Origin: Bacteroidaceae bacterium
Lineage (GTDB): Bacteria; Bacteroidota; Bacteroidia; Bacteroidales; Bacteroidaceae
Length of the DNA stretch: 64,000 nt
Reading direction: 5' to 3'
Assembly: GCA_017464345.1 (NCBI GenBank)
Contig: JAFUAH010000006.1
Span: 1-64,000 of the forward strand
Both the position numbers and the translations under genes were made by a program. Positions 54,237 through 62,356 of the stretch are shown here, in pieces (the stretch's first letter is position 1; the number at the start of each line of letters is the position of its first letter). The notes under the pieces were generated by a model that ran no database searches, was not told the DNA's origin, and worked only from the letters and a program-made list of their open reading frames with translations.

Positions 54237-54253
54237 AATTCTTCTTCGTTCGT

Positions 54254-54490
54254 TTAGGCCTGAGCCTCTTCGATGAACTTGATGGCGTCGCCAACGGTTG
54301 CAATCTTCTCTGCTGCGTCGTCGGGGATGGTGATGTTGAATGCTTTCTCCAGTTCCATGATCAGTTCAACGGTGTCCAGAGAGTCAGCACCCAGATCCTG
54401 AGTAAAGTTTGCAGATTCTACAACTTCAGATTCATCTACGCCCAGTTTATCAACGATGATAGCCTTAACTTTTGCTTCAATATCAGCCAT
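54254..54490 (-). CDS. acpP: Acyl carrier protein
   Basis: A 78-residue acyl carrier protein. The phosphopantetheine serine S37 lies in '[13 protein letters not shown]'. It carries growing fatty-acid chains. Promoter at 54544-54575 on the minus strand. It starts the acpP-fabF-rnc unit. Confidence 0.97.
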   Translation of the reverse strand: MADIEAKVKAIIVDKLGVDESEVVESANFTQDLGADSLDTVELIMELEKAFNITIPDDAAEKIATVGDAIKFIEEAQA

Positions 54491-54543
54491 AATAGTAAAA
54501 ATTTAATAAAATGATTAATAATTGGTTTCTTTTAATTCGGCTG

Positions 54544-54575
54544 CAAAGTTACGACTTCTCGCCCGAACTACCAAA
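54544..54575 (-). promoter_or_regulatory. Promoter of acpP-fabF-rnc
   Basis: On the minus strand, TTTG (54575-54572), 20 nt, then TAACTTTG (54551-54544). The ATG follows about 54 nt later. Confidence 0.8.
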
Positions 54576-54662
54576 TATTTATGCAAAAATCATACCTTTT
54601 TTGCACATAGGGTATATGTTTGTGCAATATAGAGACTGCATTTATGTCCTGTTAGTGTGAGG

Positions 54663-55748
54663 TTATTCGCGTCGCAGAGGGTAGTTGCCTCGCTGTCGTT
54701 CGAACGCTTCGGGGGCCCGTTTCAGTGCCTCGCTGTCGCTCTTGGGGCTGTAGCGTAGTCCCGTGCGCTCGGGGCCTGCCTCCGCCGGCCGGATGTCGAA
54801 AGTTATCCCTTCACCTTTCCCCATTAATCTTTCACCTTTCCATCGTGCCAGGGCCTCCAGTGCCATGCGTGTGGCGTTGGCCTTGCCGTCGGCCGAGTAG
54901 CCAGCGATGTGGGGGGTGCCGATGAACACCTTTTGCAAGAGCGACCGCCGGACGTGCGGTTCGTCCTCCCAGGTGTCGATGATGGCCTGCCGCACCAGAC
55001 CCTTGTCCAGTGCCCACTCCAGGGCTTCCTCATCCACCACGCCGCCGCGTGCGGCATTGACGATGACGGGGCGTTTCCGCATGGCCCGCAGCCGTGGCTC
55101 GTCCACCAGGTGCCAGGTGGGGTAGGGGCCGTCCGTGGTCAGCGGTGTGTGCAGGGTGATGATGTCGCAGGAAGCCTGTAGAGCTTCTAAAGTTGAAAGT
55201 TGAAAATTGAAAGTTGAAAGTTGCTTCGCGACGCTCCTTCTATTATCCCCCTCGCCGGAGGCATAACATTCAACTTTCAACTTTAAACTTTCAACTTCCA
55301 GCGGTGGGTCGTTCACCAGAATCTCCTTGACATAGGGTCGCAGGGCCGCATACACCGCCTTGCCCACGTGTCCGTAGCCCACGATGCCCAGGGTGGCCTC
55401 GCTGAGGCGGACGATGCCGTCCCGCTCCGCCTCCAGCAGGCTGTTCCTGACGTACTGTGCCACGCTGGTGGCGTTGCATCCGGGACAGTTGGTCCACGGT
55501 ATGCCAGCCTCCCGGAGGTATGCCGTGTCCAGGTGGTCGTAGCCGATGGTGGCCGTCACGATGAAGCCCACGCGGCTGCCCTCCAGCAACTGCCGGTTGC
55601 ACAGCGTGCGTGTGCGCACCACCAGCGCATCGGCTTCTCGCACGTCCTCGGCCGAGATTTTGTTTCCCGGCAGATACACCACCTCGTCGGCCAGGCGTTC
55701 CACCTCGCCGCGGATGTACGGAATCTTGTCGTCAATGATGATTTTCAT
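54663..55748 (-). CDS. pdxB: 4-phosphoerythronate dehydrogenase PdxB, with in-frame repeat insertion
   Basis: A 361-residue D-2-hydroxyacid dehydrogenase of the PdxB type, in the pyridoxal-phosphate pathway. Typical parts: 'IIIDDKIPYIRGEVERLADEV', NAD-binding 'LGIVGYGHVGKAV', 'DIITLHTPLT', 'VNAARGGVVDEEAL' and 'GTPHIAGYSADGKANATRM'. Between 'VNDPPLE' and 'EALQASCDIITL' (about residues 151-187) it has about 35 extra residues, encoded by an inverted repeat at 55189-55297. The family normally has a much shorter loop there. Frame is kept. The start at 55748 (MKIIIDD) is preferred over 55778, which falls in the CTAGG array. It follows the HAD gene. Confidence 0.85.
   Translation of the reverse strand: MKIIIDDKIPYIRGEVERLADEVVYLPGNKISAEDVREADALVVRTRTLCNRQLLEGSRVGFIVTATIGYDHLDTAYLREAGIPWTNCPGCNATSVAQYVRNSLLEAERDGIVRLSEATLGIVGYGHVGKAVYAALRPYVKEILVNDPPLEVESLKLKVECYASGEGDNRRSVAKQLSTFNFQLSTLEALQASCDIITLHTPLTTDGPYPTWHLVDEPRLRAMRKRPVIVNAARGGVVDEEALEWALDKGLVRQAIIDTWEDEPHVRRSLLQKVFIGTPHIAGYSADGKANATRMALEALARWKGERLMGKGEGITFDIRPAEAGPERTGLRYSPKSDSEALKRAPEAFERQRGNYPLRRE
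55189..55297. repeat. GAAAGTT-word inverted repeat inside pdxB
   Basis: The left arm 55189-55223 holds five GAAAGTT/GAAAATT-type words; the right arm 55269-55297 holds the complementary AACTTTC words. The spacer is about 45 nt. Unlike the other arrays it lies in a coding region, and its length keeps the pdxB frame. Confidence 0.85.
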
Positions 55749-55755
55749 AGGCTTT

Positions 55756-55849
55756 TCTAGGTAATTCATTCTAGGCAATTCATTCTAGGCAATTCTAGGC
55801 AATTCTAGGTTATCCTAGGATGTTCTAGGATGTCTTAGGCATCCCTAGG
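55756..55849. repeat. CTAGG-word array between pdxB and the HAD gene
   Basis: CTAGG occurs at 55757, 55771, 55785, 55795, 55805, 55815, 55825 and 55845, plus one variant (TTAGG at 55835). The first five are in 10- to 14-nt TTCTAGG units. It covers the HAD stop codon and its last seven codons as well as the gap. CTAG is normally rare in bacterial DNA. Confidence 0.8.
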
Positions 55850-56454
55850 AAGTTATCTATAACCTCATCGCACAGCGGTTCTATCACCTCCCGCGGGTTC
55901 GTTGTGGCCAGTCCCACGACGTATGCTCCGCTGGCGCGGCCCGCCTTCAGACCGTTCACACTGTCCTCAAACACCACGCAGTCCCCGGCCTTCAGACCGA
56001 ACGCCGCTGCCCCGCGCAGGTAGCAGTCGGGCGAAGGCTTGCTCTCGGCAAAGTCCTCGGCCGTCAGAATCTTGTCGAAGAGCATCGGCAGTTCGGGGCG
56101 TGCGCGATAGACAGCCTCCATCTTCGGACGGTTCGAACTCGTGACGATGGCCGTCGGGATGCCCACTAGTCGCAGTCGTTCCACGTACGCGCGCGTACCT
56201 TTTATATATATATACGACATCTGGGCCTCGAAGTCGTTCAGCCGGCGCGTGATTTCGGCCTGCTGTTCCGTCTCTCCGTCGAACCATGCGTCGAAGATTT
56301 GCCGCAGCGTCTGCCCCTTGATGCGCAGGCTGAAATCGGGGATGTCGGGGCGGAACACACGTCCCATCTGCCACCAGAACTTAGAGTACTGGCTTTCGGT
56401 GTCCAGCACCACGCCGTCCAGGTCGAACAGGGCTGCACGGAAGTCTTTCTTCAT
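55825..56454 (-). CDS. HAD-family hydrolase (beta-phosphoglucomutase-like phosphatase)
   Basis: A 209-residue HAD-superfamily phosphatase. Motif I is 'DLDGVVLDTE', motif II 'AIVTSSNRPK', motif III/IV 'KPSPDCYLRGAAAFG' and 'CVVFEDSVNGLKAGRASGA'. The layout matches small sugar-phosphate phosphatases or beta-phosphoglucomutases. Substrate is not known. It shares a promoter (56514-56545) with pdxB downstream. Its final codons lie in the CTAGG array. Confidence 0.8.
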   Translation of the reverse strand: MKKDFRAALFDLDGVVLDTESQYSKFWWQMGRVFRPDIPDFSLRIKGQTLRQIFDAWFDGETEQQAEITRRLNDFEAQMSYIYIKGTRAYVERLRLVGIPTAIVTSSNRPKMEAVYRARPELPMLFDKILTAEDFAESKPSPDCYLRGAAAFGLKAGDCVVFEDSVNGLKAGRASGAYVVGLATTNPREVIEPLCDEVIDNFLGMPKTS

Positions 56455-56513
56455 CTTGTCTCTCTTTTTTCGTTTTTGGACTTTACGTCTTTTGTCTTTC
56501 GCCTTTCACGCTG

Positions 56514-56545
56514 CAAAGTTACGGCTAAGCAGGCAAAATAGCAAA
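56514..56545 (-). promoter_or_regulatory. Promoter of HAD-pdxB
   Basis: On the minus strand, TTTG (56545-56542), 20 nt, then TAACTTTG (56521-56514), 60 nt before the HAD ATG. Confidence 0.75.
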
Positions 56546-56614
56546 CTTACGGCGAAAAATCCGCCTACGGCCCATCCCCGAATCCTCTTTTCTTCATCTC
56601 CTAAGGGAAAAGTT

Positions 56615-56700
56615 CCGCCGTCGGTCGGCGGATGTACATCCGTCGCCGATGAACGTCCGTCCGTCGTCGATGAATGTCCGTCCGTCGGCCGACGGACGGA
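56615..56700. repeat. CCGTC-word array with a 24-bp perfect palindrome
   Basis: GATGAACGTCCGTCCGTCG-type units are repeated twice after a related CGGTCGGCGGATG stretch. The array ends in a perfect 24-bp palindrome at 56677-56700 of TCCG/CGGA words. Confidence 0.75.
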
Positions 56701-56811
56701 GAATTCCCCTCGGACTTTGCAATTCCTGCCGCGCCGGTGGTACGGTTGTGCCGCGATGGCGGCGCGTCCCTTTCAGCAGAACACCCCACACTCTTTTTCA
56801 TTTAGGAACTA

Positions 56812-56911
56812 ACATTTGGCGGAAAATGACAATTATGCGCATAAACATTTGGCGGAAAATGACATTTTAGGGAGGAAAAATTTGGCGGATAAAATAAAAA
56901 GAGTATCTTTG
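56812..56911 (+). promoter_or_regulatory. Promoter with TTTGGCGG direct repeats before the glycan operon
   Basis: TTTG at 56881-56884, 19 nt, then TATCTTTG at 56904-56911 form the promoter. The -33 word TTTGGCGG is also at 56815 and 56848, so three copies are spaced exactly 33 nt apart. The upper two lie in identical 20-nt units (56812-56831 and 56845-56864). This looks like an operator array. Transcription should start near 56918, which makes the ATG at 56932 the likelier start of the first gene. Confidence 0.7.
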
Positions 56912-56931
56912 CACCGATGAGTGAAAAGACC

Positions 56932-57648
56932 ATGAAAAGCCTGCATATCATTACCCCCGTGAAGGACAGCCTGGACTTGACGCTGGAGACGGCGCGGGCC
57001 GTGATGGCTGCACAAAGGGAGATGCCCAACACCTATACGATATACAACGACTTCTCGACACAGGAGAATACGCGCCGGCTGGAGACGGCCAGTCGCGAAC
57101 TGGGCTTCCAGTTGGTGAACCTCTGTGACCTGACCGACCATCCCTCGCCCAACTACCTGCTGGTGTTGCAGCGCGAGCGACAGCAGTGTCTCAGGGAGGA
57201 TGCCGGACTGCTCATCGTGGAGAGCGACGTGCTGGTGAGGCCGGACACACTGAATGGTCTGTGGCAGGGTGCACTGGAGCGCCCCGATGCCGGTATCGTA
57301 GCTTCGGTGACCGTCGATGAATCGGGGCGTATCAACTATCCCTATCTCTACGCCCAAGGAGAGGAGAACCGGGTGCTGGATACCCGTCGCCACTGTTCGT
57401 TCTGCTGTTCGCTGCTCACGCCCGAACTGCTGCGGCGTGTGGACTTCGACCAGCTCGATGCCACGAAGTCGTGGTTCGATGTCACCATCTCCCATCGTTC
57501 ACTGGAGGAGGGCCTGCGGAACTATCTGTTCACCTCGTTGCCCGTCGTCCACCGCCCCCATGGCAGTCGCCCATGGAAACAACTGAAATACAAGAATCCG
57601 CTGCTTTACTACTGGCGGAAGTTTACCAAAGGATTTGACAAGATATGA
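56932..57648 (+). CDS. Glycosyltransferase family 2 protein
   Basis: A 238-residue GT2-like glycosyltransferase (frame open from 56917). It opens 'LHIITPVKDSLDLTLETARAV', with acidic 'IVESDVLVRPDTLNGLW' as DxD-like site. The last 25 residues are aromatic and basic ('YKNPLLYYWRKFTKGFDK'), suggesting membrane association. First gene of a seven-gene run with 4- to 17-nt overlaps, so translational coupling is strong. The 56932 start is preferred because the predicted transcription start lies at about 56918. Confidence 0.75.
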   Translation: MKSLHIITPVKDSLDLTLETARAVMAAQREMPNTYTIYNDFSTQENTRRLETASRELGFQLVNLCDLTDHPSPNYLLVLQRERQQCLREDAGLLIVESDVLVRPDTLNGLWQGALERPDAGIVASVTVDESGRINYPYLYAQGEENRVLDTRRHCSFCCSLLTPELLRRVDFDQLDATKSWFDVTISHRSLEEGLRNYLFTSLPVVHRPHGSRPWKQLKYKNPLLYYWRKFTKGFDKI

Positions 57649-58394
57649 CGAAACGGACGTTCCTCTCGCTACATCCTTCCGTCTGGGTGCTCCATCCCGA
57701 TTTTCCCCAGCTGGCAACGTTCTTGGCCACGTTGCCCGAGCGTTTTGCCCGTGGTGAGGGCCGGCTCATCTATCGGGGGCGGAACGAGTTGCGCGAATTT
57801 GAGATAGATGGGCAGGTCTATGTGGTAAAGTCGTTCCACCGTGCCAATTGGCTGAACCGCATCGTTTACGGATTCCTGCGTAAGTCCAAGGCCCGCCGTT
57901 CCTACGAGTATGCCCTGCTGCTGCGCCGCCTGGGCATTGGTTCGCCCACGCCCGTCGGGTACTACGCCGACCGCCATTTGGGGCTCTTCTTCCATCGCAG
58001 CTTCTACGTATGCCTGCGCTCCGCCCTTCCCTACAACTACTATGACATCATTGACCGAGCCCTGTCGCCCACCGACGAGGAACGCTACTTGCGAGCCATC
58101 GCCCGGACCACGGCGCACCTGCACGATGCCGGCATGGTGCACCTCGACTATTCCCAGGGCAACATTCTCTTCGGCCCTGGGCCCGACGGGGAGGCACAGG
58201 TGGAACTCATCGACCTTAACCGCATTCGCTTCCACCACGTCAGTCTGGAGGCTGGGTGCCGCAACTTTGCCGACCGCCTGCCCACCACGCTGGAGCAGCG
58301 GCGCATTGTGGCCGAGGAATATGCCCGGGTGCGTGGATTCGATGGCGGGGAATGTCTGAGAATGCTGACTAAAGCCTATGAACGCAAAGACTGA
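57645..58394 (+). CDS. Lipopolysaccharide (Kdo/WaaP-like) kinase family protein
   Basis: A 249-residue protein with a protein-kinase-like fold of the Kdo/WaaP (PF06293) type. The Lys strand is 'YVVKSFHRANWLNRIVY', the catalytic loop is 'AGMVHLDYSQGNILF' and the metal site is 'ELIDLNRIRF'. Such enzymes phosphorylate core sugars of LPS. It overlaps the upstream GT2 gene by 4 nt and the downstream gene by 17 nt. Confidence 0.8.
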   Translation: MTKRTFLSLHPSVWVLHPDFPQLATFLATLPERFARGEGRLIYRGRNELREFEIDGQVYVVKSFHRANWLNRIVYGFLRKSKARRSYEYALLLRRLGIGSPTPVGYYADRHLGLFFHRSFYVCLRSALPYNYYDIIDRALSPTDEERYLRAIARTTAHLHDAGMVHLDYSQGNILFGPGPDGEAQVELIDLNRIRFHHVSLEAGCRNFADRLPTTLEQRRIVAEEYARVRGFDGGECLRMLTKAYERKD

Positions 58395-59310
58395 AACCCT
58401 CCTGCGGGCTACGGGGCGCTTCTTCAAGGCACTCGTCCAGTGGCCGTTTACGCCGAAGCGCATTGCGGAGCCACGGCTCATCATGACGCTACTCGTGAAG
58501 AACGAGGAAGAAAAACTGGAGCGGAACCTGCTGTTCCACCATGCCATGGGGGTGGATGGCTTCATCATCACCGACAACAACTCCACCGACGGCACCATGG
58601 ACATCATCCGCCGTTATCAGGAGCGGGGCTGGGTGCTGGACGTCGTGGAGGAGCCCTCTACGGGCTACGAGCAGAAACGATGGGTGGATCGTATGGTCGT
58701 GCTGGCCATCGACCGCCACGGAGCCGACTGGATTATCAATGCCGATGCCGACGAACTGTGGTATGCCCCGTCCGGTAGCCTGAAGACCGAACTTGCGCGA
58801 TGTCCCAAGCGCATCCTGCGCTGTGCCGCTTTCTGCATGTACCCCCAGGAGGGGCGTCCCTTCTGGGAATGGAACCAGCGCGTGCTGCCCGTCGATGTTC
58901 CCTCACGCTACGACCTCTCGCCCTACAGCATCTTCCAGCCCCAGCGGGGTAAAGTGGCACATCGCGCACAGGGCTATCTGCACATTGCCATGGGCAACCA
59001 CAAGGTGGCCATGCTGCCGCGCACCGTGGCCCAGGGCGACATCGTCATCTTCCACTACTCCGTAGGCGACCGCCAGACCTTCATGCAGAAAATGATTCAG
59101 GGCGGGCGCGAACTGGAGAAGCACAGCGGGCGCCATGGCGGGGCCCATTGGCGTTACTTCTATCAGCTCTATCGCGAGGGACGTCTGTCGGAGGAGTACG
59201 ACCGCGTGGTGGGGAACAACAGTTTCGACCGCCTGGTGGCCGACGGGCACATCGTGGAGGACAATACCGTTCGGGACTTCTTCTGTAACCTTATCTCCCC
59301 ATGCGACTGA
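58378..59310 (+). CDS. Glycosyltransferase (GT92/GT2-like)
   Basis: A 310-residue glycosyltransferase. The opening 'LIMTLLVKNEEEKLERNLLFH' is followed by 'GFIITDNNSTDGTMDIIRRYQ' and 'WIINADADELWY', the DxDxE metal/nucleotide site. This matches family GT92/GT2-like enzymes ('glycosyl transferase family 2/92'). It overlaps the previous gene by 17 nt and the next by 10 nt. Substrate unknown. Confidence 0.75.
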   Translation: MNAKTETLLRATGRFFKALVQWPFTPKRIAEPRLIMTLLVKNEEEKLERNLLFHHAMGVDGFIITDNNSTDGTMDIIRRYQERGWVLDVVEEPSTGYEQKRWVDRMVVLAIDRHGADWIINADADELWYAPSGSLKTELARCPKRILRCAAFCMYPQEGRPFWEWNQRVLPVDVPSRYDLSPYSIFQPQRGKVAHRAQGYLHIAMGNHKVAMLPRTVAQGDIVIFHYSVGDRQTFMQKMIQGGRELEKHSGRHGGAHWRYFYQLYREGRLSEEYDRVVGNNSFDRLVADGHIVEDNTVRDFFCNLISPCD

Positions 59311-60155
59311 TAAAAATGACCGGCGGTCTGGGCAACCAGATGTTCATCTACGTCCTCTACTTGCGGATGCGGAGCCGCTTCCCCCATACCTACATCGACC
59401 TCTCGGACATGCAGCACTATCGTGTGCACCGAGGCTATGAGTTGCATCGTGTCTTTCCCCAGGCCGTGGCCGATGAGGTGACCCTGCCCCAGTGGCTGAA
59501 GAAGGTGCTGGAATTCCTGTTCTTCCGTACCATACTGGAGCGTCACGAGCGAGGCTCGCTGCGCCACTACGACGGGACCGTCCACTGGCCGTTGGTCTAT
59601 TACAAGGGATTCTATCAGCACCTGATGTATTTCCGGGGGCATGAAGAGGAGATACGTCGCGCCCTGACCTTCGACCTGCGGCTAGCCTCTGAGCGCAGTC
59701 GGCAACTGGCCCATCAGATGGACGACGAGGCGCAGTCCGTATCGCTGCATGTGCGCCGGGGCGACTATCTGAAGGCAAAGCACTTCCACACGGTGGGCTG
59801 CGTCTGTCAGTTGCCCTATTATCAGCGGGCCATTGCCACCATAGAGTGTCGCTTCGTTTCGCCTCACTACTATGTTTTTACCGACGATATGCCCTGGGTA
59901 AAAGAAAACCTGCCCCTTGCGGGACAGGTCACGTACGTCGATTGGAACACGGGGGACGACAGTTGGCAGGACATGATGCTCATGTCGCACTGCCGCCACC
60001 ACATCATCCCGAATAGCACCTTCTCCTGGTGGGGCGCATGGCTCGGTCGGCCTGACGGCATTGTCCTCTGTCCCGACCGCTGGTATGCCGACGACAATGG
60101 GCGCATACCTCTCTATCCTGAAGGTTGGGTGCGCATCCCGACGGACGACGTGTAA
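59301..60155 (+). CDS. Alpha-1,2-fucosyltransferase (GT11)
   Basis: A 284-residue GT11 fucosyltransferase. Signatures are 'MTGGLGNQMFIYVLYLRMR', 'SLHVRRGDYLKAKHF' and 'HHIIPNSTFSWWGAWLG', the last a classic GT11 block. It transfers fucose from GDP-fucose in alpha-1,2 linkage, typically to galactose, and could create host-like H-antigen structures on surface glycans (inference). It overlaps the upstream gene by 10 nt. Confidence 0.9.
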   Translation: MRLIKMTGGLGNQMFIYVLYLRMRSRFPHTYIDLSDMQHYRVHRGYELHRVFPQAVADEVTLPQWLKKVLEFLFFRTILERHERGSLRHYDGTVHWPLVYYKGFYQHLMYFRGHEEEIRRALTFDLRLASERSRQLAHQMDDEAQSVSLHVRRGDYLKAKHFHTVGCVCQLPYYQRAIATIECRFVSPHYYVFTDDMPWVKENLPLAGQVTYVDWNTGDDSWQDMMLMSHCRHHIIPNSTFSWWGAWLGRPDGIVLCPDRWYADDNGRIPLYPEGWVRIPTDDV

Positions 60156-60188
60156 CCCCATCCCCCAATGGCATAAGCTGAATGAGAA

Positions 60189-61367
60189 ATGAATAGAGAA
60201 AAAGACATAAGAACCATTGCTTTCGTACATGGAGAATTTCCCTGCGGAGGGGCCGAGAGAGTGACCCTGGACGTAGGCGAAGCACTGTGCCAGAAGGGTT
60301 TCCGGGTGTGGGTCATCTGCCGCAAGTTCCGAAAAGACCTGATGCCCAAGGATTCTCCCATTCTGGTGCTGACACATCGGCATAAACTGAAGAAAAAGGC
60401 TTGTGCAAAGGAACTCATTGACCTCATTCGGGAAAATGGCATAGAGGTGCTCACCTATATGTGCATCGACCCGTTGTGGCTTCCGCTGATAAAAGCCAAA
60501 ACTGGGGTGAAAGTGGTGGTGGCTAACCATGGTGTGCCGTTCTGGAATGTCATAGGAAAGTATTTTCAGAAGGAGGCTTTGAGTCGTGGGAAACTTTGGC
60601 AACGCCTGAGATGGAAATATTACTACGTGCCACGATTTGCCAACCACACTTATGAAAAAAAGTACCAAAGGGGCCTTCAACGCATTTTTGCAAACATCGA
60701 TGCCTACACCGTACTTTGCGATGCCTATGGCGAACAGATAGTGAACGCCCTTTCGCTGCCCGAAGTGGAGGCGCGCAAGATTCGTGTCATTCCCAATTTC
60801 CAAGAGCCAAACGAAACTCCTGTTTTAGAGAAGGAAAGGGTGGTGTTGTTTGTGGGGCGGCTGACGTATGCAGACAAACGGGTAGATAGATTGTTGCGCA
60901 TCTGGAGCCACGTGGAAGCGCAGGGCGAGGGGTGGCGGTTGCTAATCGTGGGCGATGGGGAGGAACTGCCCCGGTTGCAGGCTCTGGCCCGGGAACTAGC
61001 ACTGCGACACGTCTCGTTCGAGGGGCGGCAGCATCCACAGGCTTACTATGACCGCGCAGCCATCCTTTGCCTGACCAGTACCATGGAAGGGTGGGGGCTG
61101 GTGCTGACCGAGGCACAGACCAACGGCGTGGTGCCCATAGCCTTTAATTGTAGCGCGGGAGTGGAATACATTCTTGCCCCGTCGGGCATGAACGGTATAT
61201 TGGTTGAGCCTTTCGACGAGGAAGCATACGCTACGCAGCTGCTGCGTCTGATGCAGGACGAAGGGCTGCGCTCCGGGATGCAGCACAACGTCCTGCAACG
61301 GCAATACCCTAAGTCGGAGGTGTGCCGCCGATACATCGAACTTTATACCGAATTGTTGGAAACATAA
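60189..61367 (+). CDS. Glycosyltransferase family 4
   Basis: A 392-residue GT4 retaining glycosyltransferase. The N-terminal 'FVHGEFPCGGAERVTLDVGEAL' and the C-terminal 'LFVGRLTYADKRVDRLL', then 'STMEGWGLVLTEAQTNGVVPIAF' give the sugar-nucleotide (EX7E-type) site. It lies 33 nt after the fucosyltransferase and 5 nt before the acyltransferase. Its codon use is a little more A/T-rich than its neighbours, perhaps from exchange. Confidence 0.85.
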   Translation: MNREKDIRTIAFVHGEFPCGGAERVTLDVGEALCQKGFRVWVICRKFRKDLMPKDSPILVLTHRHKLKKKACAKELIDLIRENGIEVLTYMCIDPLWLPLIKAKTGVKVVVANHGVPFWNVIGKYFQKEALSRGKLWQRLRWKYYYVPRFANHTYEKKYQRGLQRIFANIDAYTVLCDAYGEQIVNALSLPEVEARKIRVIPNFQEPNETPVLEKERVVLFVGRLTYADKRVDRLLRIWSHVEAQGEGWRLLIVGDGEELPRLQALARELALRHVSFEGRQHPQAYYDRAAILCLTSTMEGWGLVLTEAQTNGVVPIAFNCSAGVEYILAPSGMNGILVEPFDEEAYATQLLRLMQDEGLRSGMQHNVLQRQYPKSEVCRRYIELYTELLET

Positions 61368-61372
61368 AAGTC

Positions 61373-62356
61373 ATGGGCAAGGAACAAAGTCTGCAACTGA
61401 AAGGATTGGCCATACTGATGATGCTATGGTTGCATCTCTTCAACACCGTGGAGCGGGTGGGGGAGTGTGTCACCATGGTAAACTATTTCAACGGCAAGCC
61501 GCTTGCCTATGTACTGGCCCGATGCAGTGGAATGTGTGTGCCCATCTATCTGCTGATTTCCGGTTACGGCATGGCCAAGGCCCGCGACCTGGGCAGTAAG
61601 GCCACAAGGCGGCGCCTATGGCGGGTGTATAGTCGGCTGTGGCTGGTCTTTGTCATTTTCATTCCCCTGGGGTGCTGGCTCCGTCCGGAGCAGTATCCGG
61701 GCAGTTGGAGCACGGCCCTGCTGAATCTGTTGGGGTTGGATGTGTCCTACAATGGCGAATGGTGGTTCCTGTTCCCTTGGTGTATCCTGATGGTTTCGGC
61801 CCGATGGATAGTACCTTTCGTGCAGCGGCACGGCGCAAAGGTGAACGCCGCCGTTTTCTTGGGTCTCTATCTCCTGTGCATTGGGTACAAATGGCCTACC
61901 TATGTGCTTGGTGCGAATGTGCTGTCTGCCCAGTTGCAAAACCTGTTCCTCGTGATGCCGGCCTTCTATGTCGGTGTATGCTTCGGCAGCCATACCGACC
62001 GTTGGCGGAGGATTTGCCCCCCCCATCCGCTGTGGCTCATAGTGGTGTTGTACGCCGTGCGTGCCCTCATCGGTGCAAGTCTGGTAAATGTGCTTTTTGC
62101 CGTTCCGCTGATATTACTTTTTATTCAGGCCCGGCTACCGCATTGGGCAGAGGCCACGCTGCGCTTTTTCGGCAAGTATTCCGTGTTTATATGGCTTACG
62201 CACACGTTCTATGCCTACTATTTCTTCCACGACGAACTCTATGGCTTGTGCTATCCCCTGCCCATGTACGTCACCCTTGTGGTTGTATCCCTGCTTACGG
62301 CCATGTTGCTCTACCGCTTGTATAATCTGCTCTCAAACCTCCTTCGCCGCCCATGA
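61373..62356 (+). CDS. Acyltransferase family 3 membrane protein
   Basis: A 327-residue multi-span protein (about 9-10 spans) of the acyltransferase-3/OafA type. It opens 'QLKGLAILMMLWLHLFNTVERVG', with the family's histidine-containing first segment. It likely O-acetylates a surface glycan. The open frame starts at 61322, but the ATG at 61373 avoids a long overlap with the GT4 gene. It overlaps the next gene by 4 nt. Confidence 0.8.
   Translation: MGKEQSLQLKGLAILMMLWLHLFNTVERVGECVTMVNYFNGKPLAYVLARCSGMCVPIYLLISGYGMAKARDLGSKATRRRLWRVYSRLWLVFVIFIPLGCWLRPEQYPGSWSTALLNLLGLDVSYNGEWWFLFPWCILMVSARWIVPFVQRHGAKVNAAVFLGLYLLCIGYKWPTYVLGANVLSAQLQNLFLVMPAFYVGVCFGSHTDRWRRICPPHPLWLIVVLYAVRALIGASLVNVLFAVPLILLFIQARLPHWAEATLRFFGKYSVFIWLTHTFYAYYFFHDELYGLCYPLPMYVTLVVVSLLTAMLLYRLYNLLSNLLRRP

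Larger units (their letters stand above)
56455..56931. other. Divergent intergenic region with two repeat types
   Basis: No coding gene is supported. Contents: a minus promoter for HAD-pdxB (56514-56545), a CCGTC-rich array ending in a 24-bp perfect palindrome (56677-56700), and three TTTGGCGG direct repeats with the plus-strand promoter of the glycan operon (56812-56911). Short open frames here are repeat-driven. Confidence 0.65.

Noticed and set aside
56594-56801. Small minus-strand open frames in the CCGTC array
   Set aside because: Their sequences ('RRTDIHRRRTDVHRRR') are translated repeats with no promoter.
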